Positions 35,812 to 44,028 of a DNA stretch of 64,000 bases are shown here, piece after piece. This DNA comes from VRUE01 sp963706605. GTDB taxonomy: Bacteria > Actinomycetota > Thermoleophilia > Solirubrobacterales > 70-9. Each line of letters opens with the position of its first letter. Positions within the stretch are counted from its first letter, which is position 1. The notes below the pieces were generated by a model. That model was not told the DNA's origin. It did not search any database and saw nothing but the letters and a program-made list of their open reading frames with translations. Both the position numbers and the translations under genes were made by a program. The stretch lies in NCBI GenBank assembly GCA_963706605.1, contig OY970165.1:1302001-1366000 (forward strand), given 5' to 3'.

Positions 35812-35917
35812 GCCAGCAGCCTATCCAGCCGCTGATCACGTCCGCAGCCGGCAGATGAGGATCGGATTAAGCCGGGGTGACCCTGAGAATTTCGGCTGTT
35901 AGGCTTATACAAACACC

Positions 35918-37771
35918 GTGGTATTCAGTCGAGCAGCGGCAGGGGTGGAGGCGAAGTTGGGACACCGACGACGGCACATCGCCGTCCTCATAGGTTCGGG
36001 GAGATGGCTGGCGGCCACGTTGGCCCTGCTGGCGGTCATGGTGTCAGCGCTCGCCACCACGGCCCAGGCCAACACCGGATACGAGCTGGACGCTTCAAAT
36101 CCATCTCGCAGCGTGACCGGCGTCCCACACGGAATCGCGGTGGACCAGGCCAACCAGCGCATATACCTGGCGATAACCACGAGCAATCCTGGCGCAGGAT
36201 CACCTGGAGAGATCGACCGGTTCGAGAGCAATCTGACCGCGGCGGGAACGTTCACCTCAGGGGGCTCGCCGTACTACACGGGAGTTGCGGTCAATCCACT
36301 GACGCAGGGATTTTACGCTGCGCAGGCGTTGCTCCACACTCCCATCGGGAAAATCGGAACGGCGCAGATGGACGTATTCTCGTCCTCGGGTGTTGCGGCC
36401 ACGCCGTTTGCTTTGAGCGACACCGAAACCCTTCCCCAAATCGCCGTCGATTCAGCCGGTGACGTCTACTACCCCGATGCCGCCACGCATTCCGTGCGGG
36501 TATTCAACTCAGCCGGTGTGTTGCAGGAAAACATCACCTGCGGGGGGTGCTCCGGTGGCTCGCTCAGCAAGCCGGTCAGCGTGGCGATGAACTCCCAAGA
36601 CGATCTCTACGTCGTCGATCTGGCCCAGGACAAGGTCATCAAACTGACCTCTTCGGGCGGTTCCTACTCGTACGCCTCTACGCTTCAGAGCGGACGGGGA
36701 GCCGCAGCGGTTGGGGTCGACCCCTCAACCGACGACGTGTTCGTCGGCGACTTGCCGGAAGGGCGGAACTACCACATCGTCGCCTACAACTCATCGGGTG
36801 TGCAGTTCGACGACTTCGGAGCGGGCCTCTTCACGAATCCCGAACCGCCATTTGGCGCTCTTTTTGCCCAGCAAATCGCCGCCGATGAAACCACGCACAG
36901 GCTGTACGTCGGCGACGTTGGAAAGTTCTACATCTTCGACAGAGTCACGATCAGTCCGCCGGCCGCGACGGTAAAACCAGCGACCCCTGTCGGACAGCTC
37001 ACCGCCACCCTGCGCGGCCTAGTAAACGCTAATGGTCACGCCGTGCTCAGCTGTAAGTTTGAATACACCGACGATTCCGACTTCCTGTCCAACGGGTTTG
37101 CGCACGCCACCGCTGCGCCTTGCTCCGAAGCGCCGGTCGGCTCAAAAGACGAACCGATTCTTGCCAAAGTCTCAGGCCTCTCGCCGGTTACCACCTATCA
37201 CTACCGAGTGATGGCCGCCAGCAATGCGGGGTTAGTCAACAGCGGCGGCGAAACGTTTGAAACCATGCCGGTCGTTTCGCCGACAGTCGTGACCGAACCC
37301 GCGACGGCGATCACCCAGACGGACGCCAAACTCACGGGAAGTGTCAACCCTCACGGGGGCTCGGTCTCCAATTGCCATTTCGAGTACGGCACGAGCGTGT
37401 CGTACGGCACGAGCATCTCCTGCACGGCTCTGCCGGAACCGGTCGCTACCGACGTGTCCGTGACTCGAAAAATCCTGAAACTGACCCCCAGTACCACCTA
37501 CCACTACAAGCTGGTTGTAACCAGCAACGCGGGCACGGAGGAAGGGGAAGACGTCGAATTCACGTCCGCGAGCCCGCCGCCGCCGGAAGTCGTCGTGCCG
37601 CCGGTTACGACGCCGCCGCTGACGACGACTGTGCCGCCGCCAGTCGTGACCCCCACCCCGCCGCACGTCCTGCGATGCCGGAAAGGATTTCGCAAGAAGA
37701 AGGTCCGGGGAAAGCTGCGATGCGTGAAGAAGCACAAACACGCAAAACACCCGACGACGAGGAAGCCTTAG
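35918..37771 (+). CDS. Exported beta-propeller (NHL-like) protein with fibronectin-like repeats and a Cys/Lys tail
   Basis: This 617-aa protein has a long arginine-rich N-terminus with a hydrophobic segment (WLAATLALLAVMVSALATTAQA, cut near residue 51). NHL-type propeller strands follow (PHGIAVDQANQRIYLA, PQIAVDSAGDVYYPD, PVSVAMNSQDDLYVVD), then two fibronectin-III-like domains (about 350-445 and 450-545; TTYHYRVMAASNAG and TTYHYKLVVTSNAG). A Pro/Thr linker and a basic tail RCRKGFRKKKVRGKLRCVKK finish it. GC is visibly lower than in neighbours. A surface role is inferred. Confidence 0.75.
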   Translation: MVFSRAAAGVEAKLGHRRRHIAVLIGSGRWLAATLALLAVMVSALATTAQANTGYELDASNPSRSVTGVPHGIAVDQANQRIYLAITTSNPGAGSPGEIDRFESNLTAAGTFTSGGSPYYTGVAVNPLTQGFYAAQALLHTPIGKIGTAQMDVFSSSGVAATPFALSDTETLPQIAVDSAGDVYYPDAATHSVRVFNSAGVLQENITCGGCSGGSLSKPVSVAMNSQDDLYVVDLAQDKVIKLTSSGGSYSYASTLQSGRGAAAVGVDPSTDDVFVGDLPEGRNYHIVAYNSSGVQFDDFGAGLFTNPEPPFGALFAQQIAADETTHRLYVGDVGKFYIFDRVTISPPAATVKPATPVGQLTATLRGLVNANGHAVLSCKFEYTDDSDFLSNGFAHATAAPCSEAPVGSKDEPILAKVSGLSPVTTYHYRVMAASNAGLVNSGGETFETMPVVSPTVVTEPATAITQTDAKLTGSVNPHGGSVSNCHFEYGTSVSYGTSISCTALPEPVATDVSVTRKILKLTPSTTYHYKLVVTSNAGTEEGEDVEFTSASPPPPEVVVPPVTTPPLTTTVPPPVVTPTPPHVLRCRKGFRKKKVRGKLRCVKKHKHAKHPTTRKP

Positions 37772-37775
37772 CCCC

Positions 37776-38756
37776 TCAGCACTCGCGCAGGTCGGCCGCA
37801 GCCCGCTCCGGCGGATAGACGTTGATGTCGACGCCGGTGCCCAGCTCGAAGGCGGCCTTGACGGTGAGGCGAGGGGCGATGTCGACGTGCCAGTGGAACT
37901 TTTCGGCGTCGCGCGGCGCCGTTGCGATCCAGAGGTTCAGGTCCGGCGAGCCGTCGAAGCGCCTGGCGAGGAGGCGCAACGCGGTGTGGATCATCGCGGC
38001 CCCCCCGGTGTCGTCCTCGAAGTGGGCGGTCTCGCGCCGGGGCACCACCCGCAGCTCGTAGGGGGAGCGCGAGGCCCAGGGGCAGATAAGCGCCGCCTCC
38101 TCGTCGATCGCGACGAGCCGCTCGCGCCGGCGCACCTCCTCGACCAGGACATCGGTGAGAAGGCCACTTCCCGCGGTCCGTTCGCTGTAGGAGCCGGTTC
38201 GCTCCCGCTCCCGCGCCACCGCCGCCGGGACGAACGGCAACGCGTAGAGCTGGGCGTGGGTGTGGGGGAGTGAGGCCCCGGCGCCCGCCCCCTCATTGAC
38301 GACGAGCTGCACGTATGCAGCGTCGGAATGGGCCCGCATCCGCTCACGCCAGGTCTCGATCGCTCCCGCAAAGCGCTTCTCGCTTAGCTCGGCCATCGCG
38401 GTGACGTGCTCGGGGGCGTTGACGATCACCTCGTGGCCGCCGATCGCCGGTCGCGAGGTGAACAGATCGGGGGCGCTGTCGGGGCGCGGCTCGTCGTCGC
38501 CATCGCTCAGCGCCGGATAGAGGTTCGGCACGACGCGGCTGGTCCAGCCCGGTGTGTCTGGCACGCCGCCCTCCGGCCGCACGGCGAAGACCTCGGGCGG
38601 CGTACGCCCCTCGCTGCCCTCGCAGAATGGGCAGCCCTCGGCACCCTTCTGCTCACTCGCCGGTCGTTTGAACCCCTCCGGCCGGTCGGCCCGCCCGGGC
38701 GCGAGGATCGTCCGCAGCCCGGTCAGCTGGTCGATGCGGATCTCGGGGGCGCTCAA
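37776..38756 (-). CDS. galT: Galactose-1-phosphate uridylyltransferase
   Basis: This 326-aa HIT-superfamily enzyme exchanges UMP between UDP-glucose and galactose-1-phosphate. The zinc-binding-type ends GCPFCEGSEGRTPPEV, the VVPNLYPAL strand, and the active-site LPHTHAQLY (H-x-H-x-Q) are present, as is a second HWHVDIAPR in the C-terminal half. It ends 4 bases after the convergent propeller gene and overlaps the slipin gene by 4 bases. Confidence 0.88.
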   Translation of the reverse strand: MSAPEIRIDQLTGLRTILAPGRADRPEGFKRPASEQKGAEGCPFCEGSEGRTPPEVFAVRPEGGVPDTPGWTSRVVPNLYPALSDGDDEPRPDSAPDLFTSRPAIGGHEVIVNAPEHVTAMAELSEKRFAGAIETWRERMRAHSDAAYVQLVVNEGAGAGASLPHTHAQLYALPFVPAAVARERERTGSYSERTAGSGLLTDVLVEEVRRRERLVAIDEEAALICPWASRSPYELRVVPRRETAHFEDDTGGAAMIHTALRLLARRFDGSPDLNLWIATAPRDAEKFHWHVDIAPRLTVKAAFELGTGVDINVYPPERAAADLREC

Positions 38757-39529
38757 CTGGGCGGCGGTTGGGGCTTGTCGCCGCCCCGCTCCATGAACGG
38801 TTTGAGCACGTCCATTGGCAGTGGGAAGACCACGGTGGTGTTCTGGTTGCTGCCGATTTCCAGCAGCGTCTGCAGGTAGCGGAGCTGCAGCGAGGCGGGG
38901 TTGGTGCTGATGATGTCGGCCGCGTCGGTGAGCTTCTGCGCCGCCTGGTACTCGCCCTCGGAGTTGATGATCTTGGCCCGCCGCTCGCGCTCCGCCTCGG
39001 CCTGGCGGGCGATCGCCCGCTGCATCTGTTCGGGGATTTCGACGTCCTTGATCTCGACCGCGGTCACCTTGACGCCCCAGGGCTCGGTCGACTCGTCGAT
39101 GATCTTCTGCAGCTCCTCGTTGAGTCGCTCGCGCTCCGACAGCAGCTGGTCGAACTCGGCCTTGCCGAGCACCGAGCGCAGCGCCGTCTGTGAGATCTGC
39201 GAGGTGGCGAGCAGGTAGTTTTCGACCTCGACGATCGCTTTGCGCGAGTCGACCACCCGGAAGTAGGCGACCGCGTTGACGCCGGCGGGAACGTTGTCGC
39301 GCGTGATCACCTCCTGCGGCGGGATCGTGAGCGTCACGGTTCGCAGGTCGACCCGCACCATCCGGTCGATCAGTGGGATCAGCAGGATCAGCCCCGGCCC
39401 CTTCTGCGCGATCAGGCGGCCGAGGCGGAAGATCACCCCTCGCTCGTACTCGCGCAGGACCCGCACCGAGAAGCCCAACACGATCGCCGCGAAGATCACC
39501 AGGACGGCCAGAACCACAAGCGCTGCCAT
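38753..39529 (-). CDS. SPFH/band 7 protein (slipin/stomatin type)
   Basis: This 258-aa protein has one N-terminal membrane segment (VLAVLVIFAAIVLGF), then the SPFH domain (RVLREYERGVIFRLGR to AEFDQLLSERERLNEELQ) and a coiled coil rich in ARQAEAERERRAK. The end is Pro-rich. Slipins pair with NfeD proteins to form membrane microdomain scaffolds. Its ATG shares one base with the NfeD stop, so they form the classic slipin/NfeD operon. Confidence 0.9.
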   Translation of the reverse strand: MAALVVLAVLVIFAAIVLGFSVRVLREYERGVIFRLGRLIAQKGPGLILLIPLIDRMVRVDLRTVTLTIPPQEVITRDNVPAGVNAVAYFRVVDSRKAIVEVENYLLATSQISQTALRSVLGKAEFDQLLSERERLNEELQKIIDESTEPWGVKVTAVEIKDVEIPEQMQRAIARQAEAERERRAKIINSEGEYQAAQKLTDAADIISTNPASLQLRYLQTLLEIGSNQNTTVVFPLPMDVLKPFMERGGDKPQPPPS

Positions 39530-40011
39530 CAGCTCGCTCCTTCCGCCAGGGACTCGGACGGCGGCTCGGGTCGCACCATCAGCGTCAGGCCCTCGACCGC
39601 CTCGACCGTCACTCTATCCCCCGGCCGCAGCGGCCCACCGTCGGCGGCGAGCCGTGCCCGCCACAGTGCCCCCGCGATCCAGACCTGACCCTCCGGGTCG
39701 AGCGGGGTGCGGACCTCGGCGCCGGCGCCGATCAGCTCCTCCTGGCCGGTGCGCACGGGCTGCTCGCGATGGGCCGCGAGCACCTTGCGGGTGACGAAGT
39801 AAAAGCTGGCAATCGAGAGCACGCCGAGCGTGATCAGCGCCGGCCCGGCCCACTCGCTGGCGCTCGAGTCGGCGTCGGCGGTCAGCGCCAGCACGCCGCC
39901 GGCGATCAGCCCCGCGGCGCCGAGGATCGCCAACACGCCGCCGGTCGAGAGCAGTAGCTCGGCAACCAGCAGAGCGACACCGATCAGCGCGACGACGACG
40001 AAGAAGTCCAT
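39529..40011 (-). CDS. NfeD-like membrane protein
   Basis: This 160-aa protein has three closely spaced membrane helices (about residues 2-22, 26-45 and 55-76). A C-terminal OB-fold follows: GQEELIGAGAEVRTPLDPEGQVWIAGALWRARLA, with GDRVTVEAVEGLTLMV at the end. This is the short NfeD type without the serine protease domain, which works with the adjacent slipin. ATG 40011 is chosen because it begins at the first helix. Confidence 0.85.
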   Translation of the reverse strand: MDFFVVVALIGVALLVAELLLSTGGVLAILGAAGLIAGGVLALTADADSSASEWAGPALITLGVLSIASFYFVTRKVLAAHREQPVRTGQEELIGAGAEVRTPLDPEGQVWIAGALWRARLAADGGPLRPGDRVTVEAVEGLTLMVRPEPPSESLAEGAS

Positions 40012-40018
40012 ATCTCGA

Positions 40019-40612
40019 TTATCCGCCTTCGGCGCCGTCGCCGAGCGCGATGCGCTCGATGTCCGCGCGCAGTTCGGCCGCGTCCCGATAGGGGCCCTGC
40101 TTGAGGTTGACCAGGTCTCCCTGGCGGTTGTAGAAGGCGGTATCGGGAAGACCGAGCCCGGCGCCGACGCTTTCGGCGATCTCCTCGTCGGGGTCCGTGT
40201 AGCTGGGGTACGGAACGGGGGCCTCTCCGAGGAAGGTGCGGGCGGCATCGTCGGAGTCCTGGCTGTCGATGCCGAGAAAAGCGACTTGCTTGCCGTACTC
40301 CGCGGCGGCGTGCTGGAAGAGCGGAAACTCGAAGCGGCAAGGCCCGCACCAGGATGCCCACACGTTTACCACCGCCGGATGGCCGTGCAGCGCCGCGATC
40401 CGCTTTTCGAAAGCGTCAGTGCCACCCGGCAGCAGCTGGTTCGACTGCGCGTACAGGGCCGCCAGCGGAGTGGGGGAGCCGGCGAGCGCCTTCGCGTAGT
40501 CGGGGTGCTTGCCGCCGTAGTCGCCACCCGTCGAGGTGCCGCAGCCGGCTGCGGCAAGCGCCACAACCGTGGCGAGCGTGAGGGCGAGTGAGAGGGTCGG
40601 CCGCGGTGGTCT
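40019..40612 (-). CDS. TlpA/ResA-like thioredoxin-fold lipoprotein
   Basis: This protein of about 197 aa has a signal region ending in the lipobox ALAAAGC, so it is anchored outside the membrane. The thioredoxin-fold redox centre is WASWCGPC within VVNVWASWCGPCRFEFPLF. TlpA/ResA proteins reduce apocytochrome c or other exported thiols. The start is uncertain: TTG 40612 is the closest before the signal peptide, and the frame is open upstream to 40726. It ends 7 bases before nfeD. Confidence 0.8.
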   Translation of the reverse strand, partial: RPPRPTLSLALTLATVVALAAAGCGTSTGGDYGGKHPDYAKALAGSPTPLAALYAQSNQLLPGGTDAFEKRIAALHGHPAVVNVWASWCGPCRFEFPLFQHAAAEYGKQVAFLGIDSQDSDDAARTFLGEAPVPYPSYTDPDEEIAESVGAGLGLPDTAFYNRQGDLVNLKQGPYRDAAELRADIERIALGDGAEGG

Positions 40613-40762
40613 CAATTCAATGATTACAATACGTCTGTCCGGTTCGCCGTATGCGAGCCGCTTGAGATCGTCGGGGGGAGGAGAAACCGAACTCCCGGCA
40701 TCCTCACTAAGTCTTCTCGTCGGCACGCTCTGCGTCGTCGCGGGAGCGAACCCAAAGCCTTC

Positions 40763-43267
40763 ATGGCCAAGACCAGCGAAGTTGCCGCGCCAGCGGCAGT
40801 TCCTTCAGGCACCGACATCGAGCGGGCGGCTAAGTTCGCCCGTGAGCCCCTGCTGCTCGACGGCGAGGGCCCCGAGGCGCTCGCCCCCGGAACGGCTCGC
40901 CGGCGCGCCCTCGACGCGGCGCTGAAGGAGCTGGACGAAGGGGCTGAGGAGCCCTCGATCCAGTGGCGGCGGGACTTCTCCCTGCTGCTCGGTCTGGAGC
41001 GCCTGCTGGCCGACGAACCGCCGAAGCTCCGCGACGGCGCTGAACTCAACCCGCACCAGGTCGACGCCCTCTCCGGAACGCTTACCGAGTTGATGTCCGA
41101 GCAGCAGACGGCGGCGGAAAATGGTGCCGCCCCTCCCTCTCCCGACGGCGAGGATGCGCTCGACGAGGAGGAGGAGCTGGCCCCGGACGAGGAGCCGCAG
41201 GACTGGGAGGAAGAGTCGCCGGAGGAGGACGACGAGGCGGCCGACGAGGAAGCGGTCGACGATCCGGGCGCCGCCCGTCGCTTCTGGTTCGAGCACGCGA
41301 CCGGGGCCGGCAAGACGGTCGCCGCGGTCGGCTTCATCGACGCCACCCGCACCGGCGGCGTCCTGATCCTCACCCACCGCCGCAACCTGGTCGACCAGTT
41401 CATTGGCGAGATCTCCGAGCGCGGCTACAAGGAGCGGCTGCGGCCGCCGCTGCTCGACGGTCGCGATGATCCCGACGGCCCGGTCACGGTCGAGACCTAC
41501 CAGTGGTTCGTCCGCAACCACAAGAAGGTCTCCGACGCCTACTCGATCGTGATCTGCGATGAGGCGCACACCGCGCTGGGAGAGAAAACCAGCGCCTGCA
41601 TCCGCGCCTGGACAGGGCCAGTGTTCATCGGCATGACCGCGACCGGTGCGCTGATCGCCCGCCACGTCGCCGATCTCTTCCCGACCCAGACCTCGCGCTT
41701 CGACCTCGCCCAGGCGGCCCGGCGCGGCGTGATCGCGCCGCTGCGCTGCATCCGCATCCCGCCAGGGCCGGGGGTGCGGACGATCGCCAAGGTGCCGCTG
41801 CGCAAAGGCGAGGTCGATCAGGACTTCGACCAGGACGAGCTGGCCGCGCTGCTCGACCAGGAGCCCTTCAACGTCGCGATCGCCGACCTCTACAAGACGC
41901 GCTTCAGCAAGACGCCAGGCGTCCTCTACACGGCCGGCGTCCAGCACGCGAAGAACGTTGCCAAGGCGCTGCAGGCGGCGGGGATCGTCGCTCGCGCCGT
42001 CTCCGGCGAGACGCCGAAGCGCGAACTGGCCGAGATCCTCGCCGGCTTCGAGCGCGGCGAGGTCGACGTGCTCTGCAACGCGATGCTGCTCGCCGAGGGT
42101 TGGAACTCGCCGCGGGCGACGATCTGCATGCATCTGGCCCCGACCGCCTCGCGCCGCATCTACCAGCAGCGGGTCGGCCGCGTCACCCGGCGCGCGCCGG
42201 GCAAGGAGGCCGGCCTGGTGATCGACTTCGTCCATCCGGCCACCACCCACGACGAGACGATCGTCACCCTGCACAGCCTGCTCGACCGTGACGTCTACCG
42301 CGGCGGCGCGATCGTTGTCGGGCCGGTGCGGCGCGGCCGTGGCCGGCGGGTGCGGGTCGAGCGGCGGATCGTCCCCGTCTCCGAGGAGTCCGAACGCCGC
42401 ACCCAGGTACTCGAACGGGAGCTGTGGCGGATCGCGGTCGAGAACCTCGACTACCCCGAGCAGCACGCCTGGGCGGCGCTGGCGGGAGCGCGGGTCAACC
42501 CGCAGAACTGGCGGCGGGCGCGCTCGATGCTGCAGAACGACAGCACCAAGGAGCTGCGCCGCCGTTTCCTGCTGACCTGCGTGCAGCGCAACCGCAACTC
42601 ACAGCTGCGGCTGAAAGCGTTGGCTGAGATCGCCGACCTGCGCGACCCCGAGGCCTTCGATGACGCGATCGACATCGTCGGCAGCTGGAGCCGTGACGAC
42701 AAGCGGGCGGGGACGAAGGCGTTGCTGCAGGCGCTGGTCGACAAGCGGATCGGCCGCCGCGACCAGGCGCAGGCGTGGGTCTGGCGCCTCGCGTCCTACA
42801 CCCGCGAGCTGCACGAAGAGTACGCGGTGCAGCGTTGGCCGGAGACGAAGCGTTTGCTGGGTCTGCTGGTCAACTCGTCGGGACGGGCGCACGGCCGCAA
42901 CGCGCGGCGGCTGGTCCACGCGGCGCGCAAACAGGACCGCCGTCTGTCCGTGGCCCTGCTGGCAGGCGCCGTCTCGCACACCCCAGAAGGCGAGGAGGTG
43001 CTGCGCGGGGCGCGGATGCGGATGGCCCGCAAACCCTCGGCGACCGCGCGCGAACTGCTCCGCAATTTCCCCAAAAGCGGCAAAAAACGGCGCAAGCGAA
43101 AAAAGGGCAAAGGGGCTGGCCCGGCGAGCGACGGGGAGAACGGAGCGAGGCCGAGGAGGCAGGCTTCGAGGGCGGCGAGGAACGCCAAGGAGAACGGCTC
43201 AGAGCCGGAGGTGGACCTCACCGGCGCCGAGGACGACGCGGTCACCGCCGGCAGCGACGACGAGTAG
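40763..43267 (+). CDS. SF2 DEAD/DEAH-box helicase with acidic insertion and helical C-terminal domain
   Basis: This 834-aa protein has an N-terminal conserved block (LNPHQVDALSG, 95-105), a run of Glu/Asp-rich sequence (128-168), Walker A ATGAGKT (179-185), DEAH (266-269), motif III GMTATGA, and motif VI QQRVGRVTRRAPGKEAGLVIDFVHP. After about 480 comes a long helical region rich in Arg/Leu with repeat-like spacing, ending in a Lys/Arg-rich tail. The acidic block separates motif 0 from motif I, which is unusual. The nearest relatives are type III restriction/UvrB-like helicases. The last 69 bases overlap the birA 3' end. Confidence 0.8.
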   Translation: MAKTSEVAAPAAVPSGTDIERAAKFAREPLLLDGEGPEALAPGTARRRALDAALKELDEGAEEPSIQWRRDFSLLLGLERLLADEPPKLRDGAELNPHQVDALSGTLTELMSEQQTAAENGAAPPSPDGEDALDEEEELAPDEEPQDWEEESPEEDDEAADEEAVDDPGAARRFWFEHATGAGKTVAAVGFIDATRTGGVLILTHRRNLVDQFIGEISERGYKERLRPPLLDGRDDPDGPVTVETYQWFVRNHKKVSDAYSIVICDEAHTALGEKTSACIRAWTGPVFIGMTATGALIARHVADLFPTQTSRFDLAQAARRGVIAPLRCIRIPPGPGVRTIAKVPLRKGEVDQDFDQDELAALLDQEPFNVAIADLYKTRFSKTPGVLYTAGVQHAKNVAKALQAAGIVARAVSGETPKRELAEILAGFERGEVDVLCNAMLLAEGWNSPRATICMHLAPTASRRIYQQRVGRVTRRAPGKEAGLVIDFVHPATTHDETIVTLHSLLDRDVYRGGAIVVGPVRRGRGRRVRVERRIVPVSEESERRTQVLERELWRIAVENLDYPEQHAWAALAGARVNPQNWRRARSMLQNDSTKELRRRFLLTCVQRNRNSQLRLKALAEIADLRDPEAFDDAIDIVGSWSRDDKRAGTKALLQALVDKRIGRRDQAQAWVWRLASYTRELHEEYAVQRWPETKRLLGLLVNSSGRAHGRNARRLVHAARKQDRRLSVALLAGAVSHTPEGEEVLRGARMRMARKPSATARELLRNFPKSGKKRRKRKKGKGAGPASDGENGARPRRQASRAARNAKENGSEPEVDLTGAEDDAVTAGSDDE

Positions 43268-43948
43268 GTCGCCCGAGTCCTCGATTCCGTCGGCGACGCC
43301 GGAGTTATCGCCCCAGGAGATCTCGCGGCCGCGTAGGGCATCGCGCGCGCGCCAAGCGGCGAGGATCGTCGCTCGATCCGCCTCAACCCAGCGGGCGAGG
43401 TGACGGTTCAGGGCTTTGGCTGCGGTGAGGGGGGTCAGGGGAAGTCCCGTCGGAGCAACAGCGGGGAGGCTCCGCCGGGACTTCCCCTGACCCCCCGCGC
43501 TCGAGCTGAAGAGCGAGACCGCCGTTTCACGGAGGTCGGGTGGGAACTCGCTTGGAGCTATGGAGAGGTTGAGCCCGACCCCGATCACCGCCCAGCCGTC
43601 CTGCGGCTTCGCCTCGATCAGAACGCCCGCCAGCTTTCGGCCCTCGACCCAGACGTCGTTGGGCCACTTGATCGCGCACTCGATCCCCGGTTCCAGCGCC
43701 TCCGCCAACTCGCAGACGGCGAGTGGGACAGAGAGAGGCAGCAGCAGGTGACGCTCGTCGAGCGGCCGCAGGACTGCCGAGTAGAGCAGCGCCTTGCCCG
43801 CCGGCGCCGTCCAGCTGCGGCCCTGCCTGCCACGCCCCGCGGTCTGCTCGGCGGCGGTGACGACGGTGCCTCCCGGAGCGCCCGCCTCGACCAGCTCACG
43901 GGCGCGGGCGTTGGTCGAGTCGGTGACCCGGAAGTGCCGGTGCGGCAC
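43199..43948 (-). CDS. birA: Biotin--protein ligase
   Basis: This 249-aa ligase activates biotin as biotinyl-AMP and transfers it to carboxylase lysines. It has TDSTNARARELVEAG, GRGRQGRSWTAPAGKALLYS (biotin/ATP loop), IKWPNDVWVEGRKLAGVLIEA (catalytic Lys) and IGVGLNL. It is a BPL without the HTH repressor domain. A 68-nt palindrome is inserted in frame at about residues 151-174. GTG 43948 is chosen because a GGGAGGGG lies upstream; starting at 43981 would put the family-B palindrome inside the gene. Confidence 0.9.
   Translation of the reverse strand: MPHRHFRVTDSTNARARELVEAGAPGGTVVTAAEQTAGRGRQGRSWTAPAGKALLYSAVLRPLDERHLLLPLSVPLAVCELAEALEPGIECAIKWPNDVWVEGRKLAGVLIEAKPQDGWAVIGVGLNLSIAPSEFPPDLRETAVSLFSSSAGGQGKSRRSLPAVAPTGLPLTPLTAAKALNRHLARWVEADRATILAAWRARDALRGREISWGDNSGVADGIEDSGDLLVVAAGGDRVVLGAGEVHLRL
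43429..43496. repeat. Palindromic element D, inserted in frame inside birA (68 nt)
   Basis: The arms are 28 nt each with one mismatch, around a 12-nt loop. It encodes about 23 residues (roughly GGQGKSRRSLPAVAPTGLP) between SLFSSS and LTAAKALNRHLARW. This is where other BirA proteins go straight from strand to helix. It does not break the reading frame. Confidence 0.85.
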
Positions 43949-43970
43949 CCCAAATCCCACCCCTCCCTTC

Positions 43971-44016
43971 GGCGTTCGCACTTATGCCCCCAATAGCAAG
44001 GATAAGTGCGAACGCC
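43971..44016. repeat. Palindromic element family B, copy 3 (46 nt)
   Basis: Perfect 15-nt arms begin GGCGTTCGCACTTAT. The loop is about 16 nt. It lies between birA and cobA/hemD, just upstream of birA; its left arm touches an alternative in-frame birA GTG start codon at 43981. Confidence 0.8.
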
Positions 44017-44028
44017 CAAGGTTTTCGG

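Noticed and set aside
43429..43496. Reading the birA hairpin as a transcription terminator
   Set aside because: It lies well inside the coding region, has no T tract and keeps the frame, so an insertion element fits better.
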